The notes under the pieces were generated by a model. The model worked only from the letters and a program-made list of their open reading frames with translations, did not search any database and had not been told where the DNA came from. A stretch of 7,402 bases of DNA from Azohydromonas lata NBRC 102462 (lineage in GTDB: Bacteria; Pseudomonadota; Gammaproteobacteria; Burkholderiales; Burkholderiaceae_C): NCBI GenBank assembly GCA_945878385.1, contig CAMCTE010000135.1, forward strand, positions 1 to 7,402, given 5' to 3'. A program made the translations under genes and the position numbers. Numbering within the stretch: position 1 is the stretch's first letter; each line of letters opens with the position of its first letter. Below, piece after piece: positions 1 through 6,397 of the stretch.

Positions 1-118
1 CGATGGTCACCGCCGCGGCCGGCAGGTCCATCGACCGCGCCACGCGCCCCTCCTCCCGCGCCTTCTGCAGGCGCTTGGCGGTGGGTTGTTCGGTGCGTTC
101 GGCAGAGGTCTCAGCCAT
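1..118 (-). CDS. flhB: FlhB, flagellar export switch protein (N-terminal fragment, runs off the left edge)
   Basis: FlhB is an inner-membrane component of the flagellar type III export machine; its cytoplasmic domain, outside this window, undergoes autocleavage and switches export from hook to filament substrates. Only the first 39 codons are visible. They read MAETSAERTEQPTAKRLQKA and continue with REEG, which matches the family's opening 'AE..(D/E)RTE.PT..R...AR.EG.V.RS..L'; this polar, basic segment precedes the first membrane helix. The ATG (118-116) shares its A with the last base of the fliR TGA stop (120-118), so translation is probably coupled to fliR. I see no strong Shine-Dalgarno sequence inside the fliR end, which fits coupling. 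Position as the last gene after fliR in a fliKLMNOPQR-flhB order supports the call. Identification is firm although the hydrophobic and cleavage domains cannot be checked. Confidence 0.93.
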   Translation of the reverse strand, partial: MAETSAERTEQPTAKRLQKAREEGRVARSMDLPAAAVTI

Positions 119-888
119 CAGCGCAACCCCATCAGGTCATCAAGCACACCGAAAGCCTGCACCCACAGCCACTGCAGCCGAAGGCCCATGCTTTCCATGG
201 TCAGTACACAGGCCACGATGCCCACAATCATCATCGCGGGAAAGCCCACCGCAAAGATGTTCAGGCTGGGCGCGGCGCGGGTGACCACGCCCAGGCCGGC
301 GTTGATCAGCAACAGCGTGGCCATCACCGGCAGTGAAATCAACAGGGCGCCGGTGAACATCATGCTGCTCCAGGCAATGAGCTTGCCCCAGGTGTCCTGG
401 TTGAGCATGGACTGCCCGATGGGAACGGCCGAAAAGCTCTTGAGCAACACGCTGAGCAGCAGCAGGTGCCCGCCCGTGCCCACGAAAATGAGCACTGCCA
501 TGATCAGCAGAAACTGCGAGAGCACCGGCACATTGCCCAGGGTGGGGTCGATCATCGTGGCCATGCTCAGGCCGATGGCGTTGGACAGCGCCATGCCGGC
601 GGTGACCACCGCGGCCACCACCACCTGCAGGGTCAAACCCATCACGCAGCCGATGAAGATCTGGTTGACGATTTCCACCAAGCCCGGGGCGGACATCGGG
701 TCGATCACCGGCCACTCATGCAGTGGATAAATGAACCAGGTCAGAGCCAGTGCCGCCAACACCCGAATGCGGCGCGGCACGGCAGCCGTGGAAAACAGAG
801 GCGCGGTCAACAGCAGGGCCGAAATGCGCAGCATCGGCCACATGAAGGTGTAGAACCTGTCAACGATGTCCGCGGCCAGCAGGTCCAT
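118..888 (-). CDS. fliR: FliR, export gate protein of the flagellar type III secretion apparatus
   Basis: FliR is a polytopic inner-membrane protein that joins FliP and FliQ in the export-gate complex at the centre of the basal body. The 256-residue product has the usual length and is almost wholly hydrophobic, with helices around residues 17-35, 41-57, 72-108, 122-150, 172-200 and 211-235. The family motif 'R.AP.LN.F.VGFP' is present at about 204-217 (TRAAPSLNIFAVGFP), and the DPTLGNVP loop lies near 114-121. The ATG at 888-886 is preferred over an in-frame ATG at 960. The longer version would add 24 non-hydrophobic, Arg/Ser-rich residues and overlap fliQ by about 60 bases, and the chosen ATG is followed at once by a normal FliR N-terminus. 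It lies 10 bases after the fliQ stop with an AGG about nine bases upstream. The stop overlaps the flhB ATG by one base. Confidence 0.95.
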   Translation of the reverse strand: MDLLAADIVDRFYTFMWPMLRISALLLTAPLFSTAAVPRRIRVLAALALTWFIYPLHEWPVIDPMSAPGLVEIVNQIFIGCVMGLTLQVVVAAVVTAGMALSNAIGLSMATMIDPTLGNVPVLSQFLLIMAVLIFVGTGGHLLLLSVLLKSFSAVPIGQSMLNQDTWGKLIAWSSMMFTGALLISLPVMATLLLINAGLGVVTRAAPSLNIFAVGFPAMMIVGIVACVLTMESMGLRLQWLWVQAFGVLDDLMGLR

Positions 889-898
889 GGCGGTGTGC

Positions 899-1168
899 CT
901 ACAGGAACAGGCCCGGAATGCGGGCGAAGATGTTGCGCCAGTAGTCCACCAGCGTGCCAATCTGCCAGGAACCCACCACGCCCAGCGCAGCAGCCATGGC
1001 CACCACCTTGGGGATGAAGCTCAGCGTCATCTCATTGATGGAGGTGGCGGCCTGAAAGACGCCCACGGTCACACCCACCACCAAGGCCACGATCAACAGC
1101 GGCGCGGAAACCAGAACGGTCATCCACAAAGCCTGTCGGGCCAGATCGATTACGGTGGCGGTGTCCAT
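899..1168 (-). CDS. fliQ: FliQ, small export gate protein
   Basis: FliQ is a two-helix inner-membrane protein; several copies surround the FliP/FliR core of the flagellar export gate. The 89-residue product is exactly family size. Hydrophobic helices lie at about residues 16-38 and 53-76. Between them is the diagnostic loop QAATSINEMTLSFIPK (39-54), matching the conserved 'QA.T.I.E.TL.FIPK' of FliQ and its injectisome counterparts. The start ATG (1168-1166) has an AGGA six bases upstream. A 72-base gap separates it from fliP; this gap has no ORF of note and no convincing promoter, so I read it as an untranslated spacer in the same operon. The product is followed after 10 bases by fliR. Confidence 0.95.
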   Translation of the reverse strand: MDTATVIDLARQALWMTVLVSAPLLIVALVVGVTVGVFQAATSINEMTLSFIPKVVAMAAALGVVGSWQIGTLVDYWRNIFARIPGLFL

Positions 1169-1240
1169 GGGGTGTCCTGTGTATGGCTTTGAAGTGATTG
1201 CGGTAAAGGCAGGCTTTTGGCGACAGTTCGATGCAGCGGC

Positions 1241-2005
1241 CTACGGGACTGCGAAGCTCGCCGCCAGTGAACCCATGATCAGCCCCCAACCATCGACCAG
1301 CACGAAGAGCATGAGCTTGAAGGGCATGGCGATCATCATGGGCGACAGCATCATCATGCCCATGGACATCAGCACGCTGGAGACGATCAGGTCGATCACC
1401 ACGAAGGGGATGTAGATCAGAAAGCCGATGGTGAAGGCGCTCTTGAGCTCCGAGATGATGAAAGCCGGCACCAGGGTCGTGAACGGCACCTCCGAGGGCG
1501 ACGCCACTTCACGCTTGCGGGCAATCTCCAGGAAAGTCGCCAGGTCGTCTTCCCGGGTCTGCGCCAGCATGAAGCCGCGAATCGGCTTTTCCGCCGCCGC
1601 CAGCGCCTGCTGCGCGTTGATCTTGTTGTCCATGTAGGGCACGGCAGCGTCTTGGTACACCGAGGTCAGCACCGGCGACATGATGAACAGGCTCAGGAAC
1701 AGCGCCAGTCCCACCAGCACGGTGTTGGGCGGCGTCTGGCCGGTGCCCAGCGCCTGGCGCAACAGCGACAGCACCACGATGATGCGCACGAAAGAGGTCA
1801 TCATCAGCAGCAGCGAAGGCAGCAGCGTCAACGCCGTCATCAGCGCCAACAGTTGCAGCGTCAGGCTGTATTGGGTGCCGCCCGAGATGGCCTTTACATT
1901 GACCATCGGAATGCCCTGCTGCGCCGCCGCCAACAGCGGCAGGCCCAGCACGGCCGCCATCAGCAGGCGCGGAAGCCACTTCAGGAATGCGTCCGAGGCC
2001 TTCAT
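1241..2005 (-). CDS. fliP: FliP, core export gate protein with cleavable signal peptide
   Basis: FliP forms the pentameric core of the flagellar export gate in the inner membrane. The 254-residue product begins with a basic segment and a hydrophobic stretch ending LLAAAQQ (about residues 14-30), a typical signal peptide, as FliP proteins uniquely have among the gate components. Further membrane segments lie at about 48-83, 97-115, 189-212 and 228-250. Conserved family blocks are visible: PFTTLVPAFIISELKSAF (174-191), the Met-rich MGMMMLSP (215-222) and PFKLMLFVLVDGW (228-240). The start ATG (2005-2003) overlaps the fliO TGA in an ATGA (2005-2002), indicating translational coupling and deciding the start. 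A periplasmic segment rich in Ala and Gln (about 117-170) lies between the helix pairs, as usual. Nothing looks broken. Confidence 0.96.
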   Translation of the reverse strand: MKASDAFLKWLPRLLMAAVLGLPLLAAAQQGIPMVNVKAISGGTQYSLTLQLLALMTALTLLPSLLLMMTSFVRIIVVLSLLRQALGTGQTPPNTVLVGLALFLSLFIMSPVLTSVYQDAAVPYMDNKINAQQALAAAEKPIRGFMLAQTREDDLATFLEIARKREVASPSEVPFTTLVPAFIISELKSAFTIGFLIYIPFVVIDLIVSSVLMSMGMMMLSPMMIAMPFKLMLFVLVDGWGLIMGSLAASFAVP

Positions 2006-2349
2006 GCAACGCTCCGTGCAGATGGGTTGGCCGAAGGTTCAGCCGCATGGGCAGCGGCCGCGGGCCGCGAGGGCGGCACATCCAGCAAGGTGAAGCCGTT
2101 GGCGGTGATGCCGACCAGCACTTCACGGTCGTCCAGCCGCACCACGGCCAGTTTCTGTCGCGGGCCCACGTTCAGCGCTTCCACCACCGACAAGCGGCGC
2201 GCCACGGGCCGCAGCCCCTGCAGGCCTTTGATGCCCTGCATGCGACGCATGAGCCACAGCACGCCCAAGAGCAGGGCCAGCACCAGCACGAAATTGCCGG
2301 CCAGCGATGCCCAGTCCAAGTGGGTGGTGGCAGCCGATGCAGTGTTCAT
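2002..2349 (-). CDS. fliO: FliO, flagellar export gate assembly protein
   Basis: FliO is a small bitopic membrane protein that helps FliP assemble into the export gate and is not part of the finished gate. The 115-residue product has a short polar N-terminus, one membrane helix (about residues 17-35, VLVLALLLGVLWL), then basic residues marking the cytoplasmic side. A compact cytoplasmic domain follows with the FliO pattern 'RLSVVEALNVGPRQKLAVVRLDDREVLVGIT..G.TLL' (52-89). The tail (93-115) is Ala/Pro-rich and unlikely to be folded. The ATG at 2349-2347 lies six bases after the fliN stop with only a weak ribosome site, so it is probably coupled to fliN. Sequence conservation in this family is low, so position between fliN and fliP is an important part of the evidence. 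Confidence 0.92.
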   Translation of the reverse strand: MNTASAATTHLDWASLAGNFVLVLALLLGVLWLMRRMQGIKGLQGLRPVARRLSVVEALNVGPRQKLAVVRLDDREVLVGITANGFTLLDVPPSRPAAAAHAAEPSANPSARSVA

Positions 2350-2355
2350 GATGGA

Positions 2356-2667
2356 TCAAAGGTTCTTCATGCGCTCGGCAGCCGGCGCCACGCGGGTCAG
2401 GCGCACGCCGTAGCGTTCACCCACCAGCACGATCTCGCCCTGCGCGATCACGGTGTCATTGATCAGGAGGTCCAGCGGTTCGCCGGCCAGTCGGTCCAGT
2501 TCCACCACGCTGCCCTGCGTCAGGCGCAGCAGGTCCTTGATCTTGATCTGGGCGCGGCCCACCTCGATGGCTACCGTCACCGCCACGTTCTGGATCATCT
2601 CGCGGTTGATCTGGTGCAGCTCCTCGGGGCTCTGCTCGGCCACGGCTTCGGTGTTGGTGTTGCTCAT
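2356..2667 (-). CDS. fliN: FliN, C-ring flagellar motor switch protein
   Basis: FliN forms the bottom ring of the flagellar C-ring, where it helps change rotation direction and docks the FliH-FliI export ATPase complex. The 103-residue product is short but within family range. Residues 1-25 are polar and probably flexible. Residues 28-95 form one SPOA domain: VTVAIEVGRAQIKIKDLLRL, then the hallmark GSVVELDRLAGEPLDLLIN (52-70) and a closing IAQGEIVLVGERYGVRLTRV (74-93). The usual Asn-Gly in 'LVNG' is Asn-Asp here, a mild change. The start ATG (2667-2665) has the best Shine-Dalgarno in the operon, AAGGAG six bases upstream, which makes the start secure and suggests FliN is translated strongly, in keeping with its high copy number in the C-ring. 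A 67-base spacer separates it from fliM. Confidence 0.96.
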   Translation of the reverse strand: MSNTNTEAVAEQSPEELHQINREMIQNVAVTVAIEVGRAQIKIKDLLRLTQGSVVELDRLAGEPLDLLINDTVIAQGEIVLVGERYGVRLTRVAPAAERMKNL

Positions 2668-2734
2668 GGGGTGCTCCTTGGAACGGGTAGGCGGTTTGGT
2701 ATCGGGGGGGCGTGTGCGGGTCGGTCAGGCCGGT
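2668..2734 (-). other. C-rich, G-poor untranslated spacer between fliM and fliN
   Basis: The transcript between the fliM TAG and the fliN AAGGAG is strongly skewed. By hand count about 30 of the first 55 bases are C and 9 are G, including a run of seven C (seven G on the plus strand at 2704-2710). I see no stable hairpin. Such C-over-G, unstructured RNA is the kind of sequence Rho factor loads on. It may also simply keep the fliN ribosome site open. The composition is read directly; either role is inference. Confidence 0.4.
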
Positions 2735-3730
2735 CTACTGTTGGCCCGGCTTGAGCGCTCGGCGTATCTGCACGGCCGTCTGGGTGCCCAGGGTTCCCAC
2801 AGTGGCGTGGTAGGCCGGCACCTTGTTGACGGAAATGGTGGCCATATCGGGCTTGCGGAAGAAGAAGGTGTCGCCGGGGGCCAAAGTTTCCAACTGCTGC
2901 AGGCTCAGCTCCAGCTTGCCCATGTTGGCGCGCACCTCGACGGTGGAGTCGCCCAGGGCGTCCTTGAGCTCGTCGCGCCAGGTCTTGTCGGATTCCTCGT
3001 TGCCGTCGCCCGTCTGCACTCGGCTGCGCAGCAGTTCGCGCACCGGCTTCAGTGAGGCGTAGGGGTACACCACATCGATGAAGCTCTTGGCCTCACTGCC
3101 TTCGGTCTCAAAGCGGTTGAGCACCACCAGGTCGGATTCGTCTGCAATCTGCGCGAACTGCGGGTTGATTTCCGAGCTCACGACTTCGAATTCCATGGGC
3201 ATCAGCGGCGACCAGGCCTCGCGCAGCGAGCGGAACAGGATGTCCAGGATCAACTTGATGATGCGGCTTTCGGTGGGCGTGAACAAACGCCCCGGCGGCA
3301 GCTGCACCACCGTCTTGCCAAAGCCGCCGAAGAAACTGTCCAGCGACGAGAAGATCATGCCCGGCTCGATCACCACGGTCGAGTAGCCGCGCAGCGACTT
3401 CACCCGCACCACATTCACCGACAGCGGCGGGTGCAAGTCCTGCAGGTAGGTGCCGAACTTCATGATGCGCGCCCGCGTGGGGTTGATGCGGGGGCTGGTG
3501 CGCAGCACCTCTAGCATGCCCAGACGGAACAGTCGGATGAACCGCTCGTTGATCATGTCGATCGACGCCAGGTTCACGCCCAGGCTGCTGTCTTCGCTGG
3601 CCAGGTCGTGCTTGCGCACCCGCGCAGCGGTGTTGAAACCGGTGTCCACCGCCACCGAGCCGTCGGCCACGCCTTCGGCCAGGGCCTCGAGTTCGGCCTC
3701 GGACAGCAAGTTGCCGCTGGGTGCGCTCAT
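2735..3730 (-). CDS. fliM: FliM, flagellar motor switch protein that binds CheY-P
   Basis: FliM forms the middle of the C-ring, links FliG to FliN and receives phosphorylated CheY to reverse rotation. The 331-residue product is of normal length. Its N-terminus carries the CheY-binding peptide as LSEAELEALAEG (residues 9-20), a diverged form of the usual LSQ.EIDALL; the final Leu is Ala. The CheC-like middle domain runs from about 48 to 235, starting SLGVNLASIDMINERFIRLFR and including the FliG-contacting GGXG loop as GGFG (135-138). The C-terminal SPOA domain spans about 255-325 (ELKDALGDSTVEVRANMGKLEL...). A polar linker (237-252) joins the two. The ATG (3730-3728) has an AGGCGAG some eight bases upstream. 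It follows fliL after a 75-base gap containing a strong hairpin. Confidence 0.96.
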   Translation of the reverse strand: MSAPSGNLLSEAELEALAEGVADGSVAVDTGFNTAARVRKHDLASEDSSLGVNLASIDMINERFIRLFRLGMLEVLRTSPRINPTRARIMKFGTYLQDLHPPLSVNVVRVKSLRGYSTVVIEPGMIFSSLDSFFGGFGKTVVQLPPGRLFTPTESRIIKLILDILFRSLREAWSPLMPMEFEVVSSEINPQFAQIADESDLVVLNRFETEGSEAKSFIDVVYPYASLKPVRELLRSRVQTGDGNEESDKTWRDELKDALGDSTVEVRANMGKLELSLQQLETLAPGDTFFFRKPDMATISVNKVPAYHATVGTLGTQTAVQIRRALKPGQQ

Positions 3731-3775
3731 GAAGATGCTCGCCTGGTGGAAGGGTCGTGTTCCGGGTGCGGTGTC

Positions 3776-3806
3776 AGGGCTGGGAGCGTTGGGCTCCCAC
3801 TGCCCT
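3776..3806 (-). repeat. Strong stem-loop directly after the fliL stop codon
   Basis: The arms TGGGAGC (3781-3787) and GCTCCCA (3793-3799) are perfect 7-base inverted repeats around a 5-base loop. After a two-base bulge (3800-3801) the stem continues with AGGGC (3776-3780) against GCCCT (3802-3806), giving about 12 GC-rich pairs. In the fliL-fliM transcript the outermost pair uses the last base of the fliL TGA. No run of U follows on either strand, so it is not a standard intrinsic terminator. A role in mRNA processing or 3'-end protection between fliL and fliM is inference. Confidence 0.7.
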
Positions 3807-4429
3807 CACTGCACGATGAAGCTGGTGAAGTGCACCGCGTCGATGCCGCCGAAGTCCTCATACTGAGTGAGCACCTTGTTGGTCTCCTCCTTGAGCTTGT
3901 CGGCCAATTCCTTGCGGAACTCTGGACGGTTGACATCGGCTTCGGTGTACTGGCGCATCACGTCCAGCAGCGCGCCGCGGATGGCAAACTCGTGCTTTTC
4001 GATGTTCTTGAACACCCGGTCGTCGTAGCTGGTCATGAAGGCGATCTGGATCTGCATCACCTTGCGGGTACCCGTCAGGTTGCTCAGCAGTTCCTTGTCC
4101 ATCTGCTTGTAGGTGTACTCAAAGCGCACCAACTCAGGCGAATCCTTCTTCACCTTCTCGGGTTTGGCCGGCGCCTTGCCGCCCTTGCCGTCGCCCTTGC
4201 CGTCGCCCTTGCCGTCGCCAGCACCTTCTTCACCCTTGGCGGCCTTCTCGGCGCCCTCGAGTTCTTCTTCAGCCGAGGCCACAGCCTTCTTGTTGAAGAA
4301 GCCGCTGAAGAACAGCGTGGCGCCCACCGTGCCGCCCAGCAGCAGCAGGATCACCAGCACCAGCAGCAAAATCTTGAGGATCGGTTTTTTGGGCTTCTCT
4401 TCGACTTCAGTCTCTTCGGCGGTGGCCAT
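3806..4429 (-). CDS. fliL: FliL, stator-associated flagellar membrane protein with a Gly-Asp-Lys linker
   Basis: FliL is a single-pass inner-membrane protein whose periplasmic domain, structurally like stomatin/SPFH proteins, rings the stator units and supports torque. The 207-residue product has an acidic/basic cytoplasmic start (1-16), one helix at about 17-42 (ILKILLLVLVILLLLGG...), and a low-complexity charged linker (about 48-97). The FliL domain follows (98-207), with RKVMQIQIAFMTSYDD, HEFAIRGALLDVM, RKELADKLKEETNKVL and the closing FTSFIVQ. It is longer than the roughly 150-residue enteric proteins, and the extra length lies in the linker, which contains three GDGK units encoded by a 12-base tandem repeat. 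The ATG (4429-4427) has GAGG seven bases upstream and lies 21 bases after the fliK stop. Confidence 0.95.
   Translation of the reverse strand: MATAEETEVEEKPKKPILKILLLVLVILLLLGGTVGATLFFSGFFNKKAVASAEEELEGAEKAAKGEEGAGDGKGDGKGDGKGGKAPAKPEKVKKDSPELVRFEYTYKQMDKELLSNLTGTRKVMQIQIAFMTSYDDRVFKNIEKHEFAIRGALLDVMRQYTEADVNRPEFRKELADKLKEETNKVLTQYEDFGGIDAVHFTSFIVQ
4182..4217 (-). repeat. Three perfect 12-bp tandem repeats in fliL, encoding GDGK units
   Basis: On the plus strand the unit CCCTTGCCGTCG occurs three times without mismatch at 4182-4193, 4194-4205 and 4206-4217. Read on the minus strand it encodes the repeated Gly-Asp-Gly-Lys at about residues 71-83 of FliL, between the membrane helix and the periplasmic domain. 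A partial, imperfect copy is visible just before 4182. Because the unit is a multiple of three, copy-number change would lengthen or shorten the linker without breaking the frame. Confidence 0.9.
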
Positions 4430-4450
4430 ATTCGGACCTCATCAGGTGGA

Positions 4451-6247
4451 CTAGATCAGGATGTCCACCGCTCCCGGTCGAGGCGCACGGCCCGGTCCTT
4501 GTGTGTCGACCGATGCCACCGCTGCGACCGTTTGCTCACCGCCGTCGCCTTCATTCAAGGCGCTCGGCGTGGGATCATCCGGCTGTCTGGGTGTCGGATT
4601 TCCGCGATTGCGTTCGCTCCAGCCCCCAGACACCCACACAGAAGCAAGGTCCATGCCGGACGAACCGACAGCCTCACGCAACCGGGGCAGGCTGTCCTGG
4701 ATCAAGGCCTGAGTCTGGCCATTGGCCACCTGGAATTGGGCTTCGATGCGGTTGCCCCGCATCTGCAGGTCAATATCGATGGGCCCCAGCTGCTGCGGTG
4801 CCACACTCAGGCGAATCTGCCAATCGCCGCGCTCGATTTGAGAAAGCATGCGGGCCGCCAGGGCCTCGCCCAGGCGCCGGGACAAGGCTTCCTCACCCTG
4901 CTCCAAGTGCTGGCGCAGGTCGATGGGCTGCGCATCCATGGGGCGAGCGGCGTTGTCGCGCGGCACCGGTGCCGGCGTCTCGGCCGTACCCACCGCGGCA
5001 TGCGAAGCTCCCACGGCGCTCACACCCGCCGGGGCCGGCGCGGCCCCTTCAGCCGAGCCGGCCGCCAGGGCCACGCCCCCGGAGGTGAAGGCCGCATCGG
5101 CCGTGATGAATCCTGTGCCGACCGTTGGAGCGGCGGGCCGCAAGGGCGCGGCGCCCGCTGCGGTGGCCAAGTTGCCTTGCGCACCGCCGGCGCGCGCCTG
5201 CAAGGCCGCCCAGGCCGTCAAGGGTGCGCCACCTGCGCCACCTGCGCCACCAGCACCACTCGCACCCGCGGCAACACCGCCGCCGCCCGAGCCGGCGGCC
5301 CATTCAGCCCCCGCCCCAGCTTGCCGGGCCTGTGCTTGGCCGCCATCGGCGCGAAACGCGTCCAGGGCCTGAGTCAAAAAAGCCGCCTGAGTCGCGGTAC
5401 CCAGGGGAGCACCCGAACCGGCGCCAACCCAAACGGTTGCCGCTTCCTCAGGCATGGCCTGCATCGCCTGGGCGCCGAAAATCCGCTGCAGGGCATGGGC
5501 ATCAAAACCCTGGCCCGCGGCATAGGCCAAGAGTGATCGGTCCGAAGCGGCCGGAGAGGCAGCGGGCGTGATCACAGCCAGTTGCGGGCTGATCTGCACC
5601 GCCATCAGCGGCGGCAGGGTTGGTTCTCCGGCCCTGCCTTGCGCCTGCAACGCCTGCAGGTTTTCCGGCATCAAGGCCTGACCTGATTCGGCTGCCACCA
5701 TCTGGCTGAATTCAAAGCCCACAGCCTGTGCCGAAAGGTCCGCAGCCAGCCCGATGCCCACCGCAGCGGCATCGGCCGTACCACCCGCCAGTGAACCGCC
5801 GTCGGAGCCTGCTGATGCATCGGTGCTCGCGCTCAAGTCGGCTCCGGCTCCATCCAGGCGCGAACCCGCACCCGCGCCCATGCCAGGCTCCAGCGTGGTG
5901 GCCAGTTGCTCCGCGCCTGTCCCTTGGGCATCCCCCGGGCCACCACGCACCAACGCTGCCCACTGCATCGCCAAGGAGGCGGCAATTTCCTGCCGCCGAG
6001 CGGTCGCTGCCGCTGTCGCGGCCCATTCATCGGTTTGGTCCGCGTTGGTGGCCTCAGCTTCCGGCTCAGTCTGGCTCTGCCCCCCCAACATTTGCCCCAT
6101 GACGGCTGCAAAGCTGCCCGGGCCTCGCCCGGATGCTCCACCGGCGGCGCCTTCTCCGCCCTTGGGCGGCGCCTCACCGGGCAGGGCGCCGGCCGTGGCA
6201 CCACCGCTGGTGATGGGAGTCAACAAACTGTCGGAAAGTGAATTCAT
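4451..6247 (-). CDS. fliK: FliK, flagellar hook-length control protein
   Basis: FliK is exported through the flagellar machine, measures hook length as a molecular ruler and, through its C-terminal domain, makes FlhB switch to filament export. The 598-residue product has a long Ala/Gly/Pro-rich, low-complexity N-terminal and middle part (1 to about 440), typical of the exported ruler region. The conserved hook-length (Flg_hook) domain is at about 444-545, with the core LSVAPQQLGPIDIDLQMRG and then QFQVANGQTQALIQDSLPRLREAV and LASVWVSGG. A 52-residue polar tail follows. It is longer than the enteric protein (about 400 residues). The ATG at 6247 is preferred: an in-frame ATG at 6403 would add 52 Arg/Cys/Pro-rich residues unlike any FliK start and would run through the divergent promoter region. 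The ribosome site is weak (AAGG about ten bases upstream). First gene of the minus-strand operon. Confidence 0.92.
   Translation of the reverse strand: MNSLSDSLLTPITSGGATAGALPGEAPPKGGEGAAGGASGRGPGSFAAVMGQMLGGQSQTEPEAEATNADQTDEWAATAAATARRQEIAASLAMQWAALVRGGPGDAQGTGAEQLATTLEPGMGAGAGSRLDGAGADLSASTDASAGSDGGSLAGGTADAAAVGIGLAADLSAQAVGFEFSQMVAAESGQALMPENLQALQAQGRAGEPTLPPLMAVQISPQLAVITPAASPAASDRSLLAYAAGQGFDAHALQRIFGAQAMQAMPEEAATVWVGAGSGAPLGTATQAAFLTQALDAFRADGGQAQARQAGAGAEWAAGSGGGGVAAGASGAGGAGGAGGAPLTAWAALQARAGGAQGNLATAAGAAPLRPAAPTVGTGFITADAAFTSGGVALAAGSAEGAAPAPAGVSAVGASHAAVGTAETPAPVPRDNAARPMDAQPIDLRQHLEQGEEALSRRLGEALAARMLSQIERGDWQIRLSVAPQQLGPIDIDLQMRGNRIEAQFQVANGQTQALIQDSLPRLREAVGSSGMDLASVWVSGGWSERNRGNPTPRQPDDPTPSALNEGDGGEQTVAAVASVDTQGPGRAPRPGAVDILI
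5225..5251 (-). repeat. Three perfect 9-bp tandem repeats in fliK, encoding Gly-Gly-Ala units
   Basis: The plus-strand unit TGCGCCACC is repeated at 5225-5233, 5234-5242 and 5243-5251, with a degenerate continuation on the right. On the minus strand this gives GGA units at residues 333-341 of FliK, inside a longer Gly/Ala/Ser-rich stretch (about 315-345). It is in frame and lies in the ruler region, so copy changes would alter ruler length by three residues each. Confidence 0.85.
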
Positions 6248-6321
6248 GGGCTGCCGGCCTTGCTGTCTGACGAGGCACACCACCTGGCCATGGGGCCCTG
6301 GCGGTGAACTGCGTGACAAAC

Positions 6322-6337
6322 AGCAAGAATCGTGACC
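6322..6337 (-). promoter_or_regulatory. Candidate sigma-54 promoter for the fliK operon (imperfect)
   Basis: Read on the minus strand the site is GGTCACGATTCTTGCT. Aligned to the -24/-12 consensus TGGCACG-N4-TTGCW it matches CACG, the spacing, TTGC and the final T. The first triplet is GGT instead of TGG, so the important second G of the -24 GG is lost at the standard spacing. A GG is present one base further out. If used, transcription would start near 6311, giving a leader of about 64 bases before the fliK ATG. The sequence match is seen directly; function is uncertain because of the -24 defect. Confidence 0.4.
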
Positions 6338-6364
6338 GGACAGCCCTTGCCGCACGCACCGCTC

Positions 6365-6385
6365 AGGCCGGGCGAACCGGCGCCT
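6365..6385. repeat. Imperfect GC-rich dyad between the two sigma-54 sites
   Basis: GCCGG (6367-6371) and CCGGC (6377-6381) are inverted around GCGAA. An alternative pairing joins AGGC (6365-6368) with GCCT (6382-6385). It lies about 13 bases upstream of the flhA -24 element. It could be an operator or a small RNA hairpin, but in GC-rich DNA a stem this short can arise by chance. Confidence 0.3.
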
Positions 6386-6397
6386 GACTGCCGCCGA

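Noticed and set aside
889..960. Extension of FliR to an ATG at 960
   Set aside because: It overlaps fliQ by about 60 bases and the extra residues do not resemble a FliR N-terminus.
951..975. TGGCACG sequence on the minus strand inside fliQ as another sigma-54 site
   Set aside because: The -24 half is present but no TTGC occurs at the required spacing.
1652..2754. Overlapping plus-strand frames of about 250 codons opposite fliP, fliO and fliN
   Set aside because: Gln/His/Arg-rich composition and full overlap with conserved genes on the other strand; no ribosome site or domain.
3776..3806. Intrinsic terminator after fliL
   Set aside because: The stem is strong but no U-tract follows on either strand, and fliM is expected in the same operon.
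3608..5536. A 642-codon open frame on the plus strand covering parts of fliM, fliL and fliK
   Set aside because: It is antisense to three well-recognised genes, rich in His, Arg, Gln and Leu, with no family motif; long antisense frames are common in GC-rich DNA.
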